Shown: piece by piece, positions 1-5,216 of the stretch
Numbering within the stretch: the first letter of the stretch is position 1
Layout: the number at the start of each line of letters is the position of its first letter
Assembly: GCA_035264445.1 (NCBI GenBank)
Contig: DATFQE010000282.1
Span: 1-8,766 of the forward strand
Direction of reading: 5' to 3'
DNA: 8,766 bases
Source: DATFQE01 sp035264445
Lineage (GTDB): Bacteria > Actinomycetota > Thermoleophilia > Gaiellales > Gaiellaceae
The notes under the pieces: model-generated
Told to the model about the DNA's origin: nothing
Seen by the model: the letters and a program-made list of their open reading frames with translations, nothing else
Databases searched by the model: none
Translations under genes and position numbers: made by a program

Positions 1-1
1 A

Positions 2-355
2 CCGCGGCGGATCGACGAGCTGCTGCGGCTCCCCGGCGTCGCGCGGAAGACGGCGAACGTCGTCGCCGCCGAGCTCGGCGACCCACAGGGGATCGTCGTC
101 GACACCCACGTGCGCCGGCTCTCCCAGCGCCTCGGTCTCACCCGGCAGGAGGACCCGGTGAAGATCGAACGCGACCTGATGCGGCTCGTCCCCCGCGAGT
201 CGTGGGGCGTCTTCCCGCACCTCCTGATCTGGCACGGCCGCCGCGTCTGCGACGCGCGCCGACCTCGTTGCGAGAGCTGCGTCGTAAACGACCTCTGCCC
301 GTCGAGCCGGGTCGACGTCGTGCCGTACTTCGCGCGCGAACCCGTCGAGGGCTAG
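2..355 (+). CDS. nth: Endonuclease III, C-terminal half (5' truncated by window edge)
   Basis: DNA glycosylase/AP lyase of base excision repair that removes oxidised pyrimidines and nicks the abasic site. The reading frame is open from base 2, giving 117 residues of a protein usually about 210-230 long. Fragment residues 10-21 are the helix-hairpin-helix (LPGVARKTANVV) carrying the catalytic lysine (K16). VDTHV follows with the catalytic aspartate D34; the 18-residue K-to-D spacing equals that of E. coli K120/D138. The C-terminus has the [4Fe-4S] ligands C83-X6-C90-X2-C93-X5-C99, exactly the Nth pattern, which separates it from cluster-less relatives. The usual hairpin glycine (GVG) is alanine here, a common variant. 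The TAG stop at 353-355 overlaps the stop of the convergent MFS gene. The start lies outside the window. Confidence 0.95.
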   Translation, partial: PRRIDELLRLPGVARKTANVVAAELGDPQGIVVDTHVRRLSQRLGLTRQEDPVKIERDLMRLVPRESWGVFPHLLIWHGRRVCDARRPRCESCVVNDLCPSSRVDVVPYFAREPVEG

Positions 356-1605
356 TCGGCTTTCGCAAGAGCGGAGGCTTCGCGGCCACCTCGGTTCAGA
401 CGGCGGAGGTTTCGGACGCTTGGGATTGCGAGGACGGTCGCGGTCGAGAGGATCAGCCACGTTGCCGCCGCCGCCAGCGTCGTCGAGACGCCGACGCTTT
501 CGGCCAGAGGCCCGGCGAGTGCGTAGCCGATCGGCTGGAGGCCGATGCTGAGCAGCCAGTCGATGGACGACACCCGCGAGAGCGAGTCAGGCGGGACGTA
601 CTCCTGCATGGTCGTGATGAAGACCGTGTTGAAGAAGCTCAGTCCGAGCGCGGCGAAGAACGCGGCAACGCCGATCGCGACCGTGTCCGCAGGGATCGCG
701 AGCAGAGCGGGCGGGCCCGCGAGCAGCGAAAGAGCCGCAACGCCCGCACGCAACGGGCGCTCGGGCTTGACGCGAATCGCCAGCGCGCCGCCGGCCAAAG
801 CGCCGACGCCGGCAAACGTCACGATCGTTGCCCACGCTGAAGCGCCGCCCAACTCGCGCTGCGCGACCACGGGGCCAAGCGCGAACAGCGGGGCCAGCGT
901 CAGCGCGTTGGCGAGCGCCGAGTAGAGGCCGTCGACCCAGAGCCACGTCCGCGAGCGGAACTCACGCCAGCCCTCCCGCAGCTCCGTCAGGAATCCGAGC
1001 TGGGCGCGGGCGGCCGCGGCGGGGAGCGTCAGGCGGGCAAGAAACCCCGCGCTGGCGAGGAACGTCAGGCTGTCCACCGCGATCGCCCACCCCGGGTTGG
1101 CCACCGCGACGATGACGCCCGCGAGCACCGGCCCCAGCACCTGAAACCCGCTCTCGGTGAGCGTCAGGAGGGCGTTCGCCTCTTGCAAGCGGCCGGACGA
1201 GACGAGCTGCGGCAGCAGTCCAGTCGAGGCCGGATAGAAGAACGCCGCCCCGACGCCGTAGACGAACGCCAGGGCGAGCAGGTGCCAGAGCTCCGCCCGG
1301 CCGGTGAGGAGGAGGAAGGCGAGCAGGGCCTGCGTTCCCGCTCGCAGCAAGTCGGTCGCGAGCATCAGCCGCCGCCGGTCGAGGCGATCCGCCCACACGC
1401 CGCCGACCAGCAAGAACAGGACCATCGGCACGCTCCGCGCGGCCAGGACGAATCCGATCGAGGACGGCGACGAGTCGACCTGGAGGATCGCGAAGGAGTG
1501 TGCGACCGGGAGCAGGCCGTCGCCGAGTTGCGAGAACGCGCGGGCGAAGAAGAGCCGCCGGAACTCGGGCTCTTGCAGGGCGCCGAGGCCGGGCCGCACC
1601 CGCAT
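352..1605 (-). CDS. MFS transporter, EntS/MFS_3-like exporter
   Basis: Integral membrane efflux protein of the major facilitator superfamily, 417 residues, a normal length for a 12-helix MFS protein. The N-terminus has a short cytoplasmic lead and the EFRRLFFARAFSQLGDGL stretch typical of the EntS/MFS_3 branch. Motif A follows (about residues 68-79, GGVWADRLDRRR) in the loop between helices 2 and 3. Hydrophobic segments continue to about residue 395, followed by a basic tail. The substrate cannot be read from sequence; relatives export siderophores, macrolides or other small molecules. The ATG at 1605 has only a weak AGGAT about 11 bases upstream. The gene begins 21 bp after the PAS gene stop on the same strand, so it is probably translated from a shared mRNA. 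Its TAG stop shares the CTAG at 352-355 with nth. Family confident, function open. Confidence 0.9.
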   Translation of the reverse strand: MRVRPGLGALQEPEFRRLFFARAFSQLGDGLLPVAHSFAILQVDSSPSSIGFVLAARSVPMVLFLLVGGVWADRLDRRRLMLATDLLRAGTQALLAFLLLTGRAELWHLLALAFVYGVGAAFFYPASTGLLPQLVSSGRLQEANALLTLTESGFQVLGPVLAGVIVAVANPGWAIAVDSLTFLASAGFLARLTLPAAAARAQLGFLTELREGWREFRSRTWLWVDGLYSALANALTLAPLFALGPVVAQRELGGASAWATIVTFAGVGALAGGALAIRVKPERPLRAGVAALSLLAGPPALLAIPADTVAIGVAAFFAALGLSFFNTVFITTMQEYVPPDSLSRVSSIDWLLSIGLQPIGYALAGPLAESVGVSTTLAAAATWLILSTATVLAIPSVRNLRRLNRGGREASALAKAD

Positions 1606-1626
1606 GGGCGCTGGGATCCTAGGGCG

Positions 1627-2085
1627 CTACGCGGGTTTCAGCGCGGGCGTGATCGCGACCAGCAGGCCGCCGTCGGAGTCATAGGCCGGGAAGAAGTCCG
1701 CGGTCACGTCCTTCTCCTGGCCGCTCCGAGTTCGCAGGCGCAGGCGCTCGCCCAGCCGGCGAACGCCCCATTCGCGGGCGAGCGACGACGGATCTTTCCC
1801 CTCGTCGAAGCCGGTGAGGCCTAGGCCCTCCATGACGTCATGCCCCATCAGATCGTTGTCGCGGTAGCCCGAGAGCTCGAAGATCCCCCGGCCGACGGCG
1901 AGGACGCGTCCGGACGCGTCGCAGACGACGAGCCCGGTCGTAGGCGCCGGGTAGTAGTCGTCCATCAGCTCGAAGAGGAACCCGAATCCGCAGCGGCGGC
2001 ACTGAACGGTTTGGTCAGAAAACCCCTCGAGTCCGTCCAGGTCGACCGACCGGTCCTTGCAGTTCGGGCAGATGAAGAACGGCAC
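1627..2085 (-). CDS. Zinc-ribbon plus PAS domain protein, putative small sensor
   Basis: A 152-residue soluble protein with two parts. Residues 1-35 form a zinc-ribbon-like module with C6-P-N-C9 and C29-R-R-C32. Residues from about 47 to 150 look like a single PAS fold: an opening GLVVCDASGRVLAVGRG, an FELSGYRDNDLMGHDV segment as in many PAS cores, then a RTRSGQEKDVTADFFPAY stretch and a final strand near LLVAITPA. No kinase, GGDEF, helix-turn-helix or other output domain is visible, so signalling, if any, must go through a partner. The start is GTG at 2083-2085; no in-frame ATG lies nearby (the ATG at 2091-2093 is out of frame) and no Shine-Dalgarno is evident, which suits a leaderless mRNA. 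The MFS exporter follows 21 bp downstream, suggesting the sensor and exporter are co-expressed. The ligand is unknown. Confidence 0.8.
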   Translation of the reverse strand: MPFFICPNCKDRSVDLDGLEGFSDQTVQCRRCGFGFLFELMDDYYPAPTTGLVVCDASGRVLAVGRGIFELSGYRDNDLMGHDVMEGLGLTGFDEGKDPSSLAREWGVRRLGERLRLRTRSGQEKDVTADFFPAYDSDGGLLVAITPALKPA

Positions 2086-2091
2086 CTATCC

Positions 2092-2097
2092 ATCGTA
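2092..2097 (-). promoter_or_regulatory. Candidate -10 element for a leaderless PAS-gene transcript
   Basis: On the minus strand the hexamer TACGAT (4 of 6 matches to TATAAT, including the key TA...T) ends 6 bases before the GTG start of the PAS gene. Transcription initiating about 7 bases downstream would begin at the GTG itself, explaining the missing Shine-Dalgarno. No convincing -35 is visible at the right distance. Inference only. Confidence 0.35.
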
Positions 2098-2099
2098 GT

Positions 2100-2112
2100 T
2101 CCGAAGTTCGGA
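2100..2112. promoter_or_regulatory. 13-bp dyad next to the PAS-gene -10, possible operator
   Basis: TCCGAA and TTCGGA form a perfect inverted repeat around a single central G. The dyad lies two bases upstream of the candidate -10 hexamer, inside what would be the promoter spacer, a usual place for a repressor or MerR-type activator. No regulator gene in the window is an obvious partner. The site could also be a chance short dyad. Confidence 0.3.
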
Positions 2113-2130
2113 GTCGCGACGGCCCTTGAG

Positions 2131-2142
2131 CTCTTGCAAGAG
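2131..2142. repeat. 12-bp perfect palindrome CTCTTGCAAGAG
   Basis: CTCTTGCAAGAG reads identically on both strands. It abuts the left arm of the 2142-2162 hairpin (sharing the last G) and lies about 46 bp upstream of the PAS gene start. It has the form of a dimeric-regulator binding site, but nothing identifies a protein for it. Confidence 0.4.
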
Positions 2143-2162
2143 GAGGCGGCTTTGCCGCCTCC
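2142..2162 (-). terminator. GC-rich hairpin (9-bp stem, 3-nt loop) downstream of trxB
   Basis: GGAGGCGGC and GCCGCCTCC form a perfect 9-bp stem around TTT. There is no U-tract on either strand, which is common for actinobacterial terminators. It lies between the 3' end of trxB and the start of the PAS gene, both on the minus strand, so it may be a second trxB terminator or a structure in the upstream region of the PAS/MFS operon. Confidence 0.45.
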
Positions 2163-2197
2163 GTCTGACGTTCGGAAGAACCTTGAAGGAGGGGTTT

Positions 2198-2224
2198 CGT
2201 AGGGGAACCATGGGTTCCCCTACG
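2198..2224 (-). terminator. trxB: Perfect 12-bp stem hairpin just after the trxB stop
   Basis: CGTAGGGGAACC (2198-2209) pairs perfectly with GGTTCCCCTACG (2213-2224) around a 3-base loop. The hairpin begins 3 bases beyond the trxB stop codon on the minus strand. No run of U follows, so it would be a stem-only or Rho-assisted terminator, or a 3'-end stabilising structure. The position makes a trxB 3'-end role the natural reading. Confidence 0.65.
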
Positions 2225-2227
2225 GCA

Positions 2228-3211
2228 TCAGACTTCGGCGGCTTCGGGGCGCGGAGCCGTCAGGGCCACCTTGGGATGGCCTTCTCGCTGCGAGAGCCAC
2301 CGCTCGGCGTCGAGCGCGGCCATCGTGCCCGTGCCGGCAGCGGTGATCGCCTGCCGGTAGGTGTGGTCGACGACGTCACCCGCGGCGAAGACGCCCCCGA
2401 CGTTCGTGGCCGTGGAGCCGGGCTTCGTCAGGAGGTACCCGGCCTCGTCCATGTCGAGTTGCCCGTCGAAGAGCTTCGTGTTGGGATCGTGGCCGATCGC
2501 GACGAAGAGGCCGTCGGCCGGGAGCTCCTGTGTCTCGCCGGTGTCCGCGTGCGCGACCCGCACGCCGGTCAGCTTGCCTTCGTCGCCGAGCGCCTCCTCG
2601 ACGACGTACGGGGTCAGGAACTCGATCTTGTCGTTCGCGCGCGCGCGGTCGAGCATGATCGGGGAGGCGCGGAAGTCCTCGCGCCTGTGCACGATCGTCA
2701 CCTTGGTGGCGAACTTCGTCAGGAAGATCCCTTCCTCCATCGCCGAGTCTCCGCCGCCGACGACCACGACTTGGCGCTCACGGAAGAAGGCGGCGTCGCA
2801 GACGGCGCAGTACGAGACACCGCGGCCCTGCAGTGTCCGCTCCGAGTCGAGCCCGAGCTGACGCGCGTTGGCGCCCGTCGCGACGATCACGCTCTTCGCG
2901 AGGTAGTCGTCGTCGCCGACCGACACGCGGAGCGGGTACTCGGAGAAGTCGACCTCGGTGACGTCGTCGGTGAGGAACTCGCTGCCGAAGCGCTCGGCCT
3001 GGCGGCGGAAGTCGTTCATCATCTCCGGCCCGAGCACGCCCTCGGGGTAGCCGGGGTAGTTCTCGACGTCGCTGGTGATCATCAGCTGACCGCCCCAGGC
3101 GAAGCCCTCAATCACGAGCGGCTCGAGATTCGCACGCGCGGCATAGAGCGCGGCCGTGTAACCGGCCGGCCCGCCGCCGATGATGATCACGTCTCGCACG
3201 CTCTCTGTCAC
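2228..3211 (-). CDS. trxB: Thioredoxin reductase (NADPH)
   Basis: FAD-dependent flavoprotein that passes electrons from NADPH to thioredoxin in the cytoplasm, 327 residues, the usual length of low-Mr TrxB. Visible in order: FAD dinucleotide fold GGGPAG (12-17), a WGGQL segment (39-43), redox-active C135-A-V-C138, NADPH-binding VVGGGDSAMEEG followed by HRREDFRAS with the phosphate-binding arginines, and a C-terminal GVFAAGDVVDHTYRQAITAA segment that closes the FAD site. The active site reads CAVCDAAF rather than the commoner CATCDGAF; both cysteines are intact. The start is GTG at 3209-3211, chosen because GGAGG lies 5 bases upstream (3217-3221); the frame stays open far upstream, but that is divergent promoter and antisense sequence. 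It stands alone with a hairpin after its stop; no trxA is in the window. Confidence 0.95.
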   Translation of the reverse strand: MTESVRDVIIIGGGPAGYTAALYAARANLEPLVIEGFAWGGQLMITSDVENYPGYPEGVLGPEMMNDFRRQAERFGSEFLTDDVTEVDFSEYPLRVSVGDDDYLAKSVIVATGANARQLGLDSERTLQGRGVSYCAVCDAAFFRERQVVVVGGGDSAMEEGIFLTKFATKVTIVHRREDFRASPIMLDRARANDKIEFLTPYVVEEALGDEGKLTGVRVAHADTGETQELPADGLFVAIGHDPNTKLFDGQLDMDEAGYLLTKPGSTATNVGGVFAAGDVVDHTYRQAITAAGTGTMAALDAERWLSQREGHPKVALTAPRPEAAEV

Positions 3212-3216
3212 ACGTC

Positions 3217-3221
3217 CCTCC
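3217..3221 (-). promoter_or_regulatory. trxB: trxB ribosome binding site GGAGG
   Basis: GGAGG on the minus strand sits 5 bases before the GTG at 3211. It fixes the trxB start and excludes the long upstream extension of the open frame. Confidence 0.8.
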
Positions 3222-3260
3222 AAGAAGTCACCCCCCGCAAAGGTAATAAACGTTCCGGAT

Positions 3261-3270
3261 GGTTCGAACC
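3261..3270. promoter_or_regulatory. Palindrome GGTTCGAACC with a second half-site downstream
   Basis: GGTTCGAACC is a perfect 10-bp palindrome in the middle of the trxB/secreted-protein spacer. A second copy of GGTTCG occurs at 3284-3289, so CGAACC (3265-3270) and GGTTCG could also pair across 13 bases. The position suits a shared operator for a redox or stress regulator, but no regulator is identifiable. Confidence 0.35.
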
Positions 3271-3328
3271 TTCCTCGCCGGCGGGTTCGGAAATATTCGT
3301 TGCAAGTGATAGCGTCGGTCGTCCCGTG

Positions 3329-4030
3329 ATGCGGCCGTCGGGCATCCTCTTCGTAGCAGCCTGCCTCGGCGCGCTGCTCGCCGTCGGCGCGGGCAGCGGA
3401 GCGGACGCCAAGCGCGGTTTCTTCGACGTGACGGTCCGAGGCAAGATCACCAAGCGGTGGACGTACGTCGAGAACAATCCCGACACCGTGTGCGAGATCC
3501 GGCGCACGTCCCGCGGGCGCGAGACCTTCACGTTCCACAGCCGTCGGCCGACCCGCGTGCTCGTGCGCTCGCGGGCGGACTCGAGCCTCGTTCTCGGGGC
3601 GGTGCTTCGCAACATCGCCGGCACGTACGTCCAGACGGGAACCCGGGTCGACCGCTCGCTGAACGACGCCTGCCCGAACCCGGTGGCCTACAGCACGAGG
3701 TGCACGCCGCCGCGGAGGACCGCCAAACGGGGTGGGACGGTCAGCCTCTCCGCGCCGCGGAAGGGCCTGATCCGGCTGACGAAGCTGCGCCTGTCGATCC
3801 GGCTCCCGCGCGCGCTCGGCGCTTGCGAGCCGCGGGCCGTCGCAGCGCTCCGGGCCGAGACAAACGTCGCGAGCGCTCGGGCGAATGCGGGCGACGTCTT
3901 CGACCCGAACGCCCGCGCGGTGGATTTCGACGCCGGCGCGAGCGAGACGACCGCGTTCTCGGGCGGCGACACGGGCCGCGCTACCGTGGACGTGAGCTGG
4001 ACGATCTCGTTCGAGCCCGTCGCCCGCTGA
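3329..4030 (+). CDS. Secreted protein of unknown function
   Basis: A 233-residue protein I cannot assign to a named family. Residues 1-27 are a clear Sec signal peptide: MRPS, a hydrophobic core ILFVAACLGALLAVGAG, and an ADA-type cleavage site before K28; no lipobox is evident. The mature part is arginine-rich, with alternating polar/hydrophobic stretches (FFDVTVRGKITKRWTYVE, ETFTFHSRRPTRVLV, ATVDVSWTISFEP) that suggest beta structure. It has four cysteines, C55, C115, C125 and C156, enough for two disulfides outside the membrane. ATG at 3329 is directly preceded by an in-frame GTG at 3326; neither has a Shine-Dalgarno, but the signal peptide begins right after the ATG, which supports this start. 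It is transcribed divergently from trxB, with the eRF1-like gene 49 bp downstream. The gene is convincing; the function is unknown. Confidence 0.75.
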   Translation: MRPSGILFVAACLGALLAVGAGSGADAKRGFFDVTVRGKITKRWTYVENNPDTVCEIRRTSRGRETFTFHSRRPTRVLVRSRADSSLVLGAVLRNIAGTYVQTGTRVDRSLNDACPNPVAYSTRCTPPRRTAKRGGTVSLSAPRKGLIRLTKLRLSIRLPRALGACEPRAVAALRAETNVASARANAGDVFDPNARAVDFDAGASETTAFSGGDTGRATVDVSWTISFEPVAR

Positions 4031-4047
4031 TTCCGACTTTCGGCGTC

Positions 4048-4053
4048 TAAGAT
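4048..4053 (+). promoter_or_regulatory. Candidate -10 element TAAGAT upstream of the eRF1-like gene
   Basis: TAAGAT matches TATAAT at 4 of 6 positions and lies 26 bases before the preferred ATG at 4080, leaving room for a short leader with the Shine-Dalgarno. No good -35 is seen in the 3' end of the upstream gene. Read-through from the secreted-protein gene is the alternative. Confidence 0.3.
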
Positions 4054-4067
4054 CGCGTCTCTCGGGC

Positions 4068-4073
4068 AAGGAG
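4068..4073 (+). promoter_or_regulatory. Ribosome binding site AAGGAG deciding the start at 4080
   Basis: AAGGAG touches the ATG at 4074 directly (zero spacing) but lies 6 bases before the in-frame ATG at 4080. Normal spacing therefore favours 4080 and a protein two residues shorter. Confidence 0.75.
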
Positions 4074-4079
4074 ATGCGA

Positions 4080-5216
4080 ATGGCTGCGACTCTGACGTGG
4101 GACGACGTACGACGCCTCGCCGAGTACCGCGCGGCACGGGGAACAGCGATCAGCCTCTACGTGGACCTGGCTCCGATGGACTCGCCGACGCCGCGGGACG
4201 CGGCCACGCGGGTGAGCGCTCTCCTCGCGGACGGCCACAAGGGCGGGGCTGCCACGCAGCTTTCGCACGACGAGAAGGAGGCGCTGAAGAAGGATTTCGA
4301 GCGGATCGAGCGCTTCTTCGTGCACGAGTTCGAGCGCGACGGCGCGCACGGCCTCGCCGTCTTCTGCGCCGGCCTCGACGGCGTGTGGATCCCGCTTCAA
4401 CTCCCGGATCCGGTGCCGGACGGGATCAAGGTCGAGCGCGAGTTCTATCTCGAGCCGCTCGCGCCGCTCGTCGGGCGAGGCGACGGCGCCCTCGTCGCGG
4501 TCGTCAACCGGGAGCGGGGGAGCCTCTACCGCTTGCGGGCCGGCCGGCTCGAGGAGGCCGCCAACCTGAGCGAGGAGCAGCCGCGCCGTCACGACCAGGG
4601 CGGGTGGTCGCAGGCGCGGTTCCAGCGACATATCGACGAGCTCGCCGCCGACCATTTCCGAGCCGTAGCCGAGGAGATCGACCGGCGCGTTCGCAGCTCG
4701 AAGGGGACGAAGGTCGTGATCGCCTGCCCCGAGGAGGTGCGCCCCGAGTTCGAGCACCTGCTCTCACAGGAGGCGCGCCACGCTCTCGCCGGCTGGGCCG
4801 CGGTCGAGGCGCATGCGGGCCCTCCGGAGGTGCTCGCGGCCGTGAGCCCGGTGCTCGAGCGCGCGCGCGAGGAGGGCGAGGCTGCCCAGCTCGACCGGTT
4901 CCGCGAGGAGCTCGGACGCCAGGGTCGGGCGGTCGGGGGTTGGGCCGGGACACTCGAGGCCGCCTCGGACGCACGCGTCGAGGTGCTCCTCTACGGCGAA
5001 GGAGCCCAACGGCCCGCGTGGCAGTGCCCGAAGTGCGGGCGTGCGGCGGCCGAGGGCGGCTCGTGCCCGCTCGACGGAACCCAGCTCGAGGAACGCGCCG
5101 AGGGCCTCGACCTCGCGCTGCACCAGACCCTCGCGCACGGCGGCACGGTCTGCGTCGTTCGGACCCGCCGCGACCTCGACCCGCTGGAGGGGATCGGCGC
5201 GCTCTTGCGCTTCTAG
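4080..5216 (+). CDS. Bacterial eRF1/Vms1-like release-factor family protein (baeRF/VLRF1 type)
   Basis: A 378-residue cytoplasmic protein that I read as a bacterial relative of the archaeo-eukaryotic release factor eRF1 and of Vms1/ANKZF1. These proteins hydrolyse peptidyl-tRNA on ribosomes through a GGQ or GxxQ loop. The N-terminal half (1-165) includes the ISLYVDL strand near residue 24 and an ALVAVVNRERGSLYRLRAGRL segment (137-157). Then comes the putative catalytic loop G174-G-W-S-Q178 followed by ARFQRH, and a helix-rich continuation with a KVVIACPEEVRPEF strand-turn (211-224). The C-terminus has a zinc ribbon, C316-P-K-C319...C329-P-L-D332, whose fourth ligand is not cysteine, and ends in a domain-3-like segment. 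My best family guess is Pfam baeRF_family10, from memory. Similar proteins have been annotated as 'host attachment' or hypothetical. ATG 4074 is the alternative start. Its TAG shares CTAG 5213-5216 with convergent rmuC. Ribosome rescue is an inference. Confidence 0.75.
   Translation: MAATLTWDDVRRLAEYRAARGTAISLYVDLAPMDSPTPRDAATRVSALLADGHKGGAATQLSHDEKEALKKDFERIERFFVHEFERDGAHGLAVFCAGLDGVWIPLQLPDPVPDGIKVEREFYLEPLAPLVGRGDGALVAVVNRERGSLYRLRAGRLEEAANLSEEQPRRHDQGGWSQARFQRHIDELAADHFRAVAEEIDRRVRSSKGTKVVIACPEEVRPEFEHLLSQEARHALAGWAAVEAHAGPPEVLAAVSPVLERAREEGEAAQLDRFREELGRQGRAVGGWAGTLEAASDARVEVLLYGEGAQRPAWQCPKCGRAAAEGGSCPLDGTQLEERAEGLDLALHQTLAHGGTVCVVRTRRDLDPLEGIGALLRF

Larger units (their letters stand above)
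3212..3328. promoter_or_regulatory. Divergent intergenic region between trxB and the secreted-protein gene
   Basis: This 117-bp non-coding spacer separates genes transcribed away from each other and is clearly more AT-rich than its surroundings, especially 3241-3260 and 3290-3310. It must hold both promoters. Weak candidates are TATTAC on the minus strand (complement of GTAATA near 3243-3248) for trxB, and TGATAG at 3307-3312 for the plus-strand gene; neither has a good -35. It also contains the palindrome at 3261-3270. Confidence 0.55.

Noticed and set aside
2231..2237. GACTTCG flanking both two-hairpin spacers (also 7538-7544) as a conserved element edge
   Set aside because: The copy at 2231-2237 encodes the last codons of trxB, so the match is most simply chance.
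2126..3328. Upstream extension of the secreted-protein frame across the complement of trxB, including an ATG at 2210 inside the trxB hairpin
   Set aside because: The extension is antisense to a confident trxB, would place the signal peptide in the middle of the protein, and the AAGGAGG-like stretch near 2185 is too far from ATG 2210 to serve as a ribosome binding site.
3212..4069. N-terminal extension of trxB to an upstream start at 4069
   Set aside because: The extra residues are Arg-rich and domain-free, lie antisense to the secreted-protein gene, and a well-spaced GGAGG fixes the start at GTG 3211.
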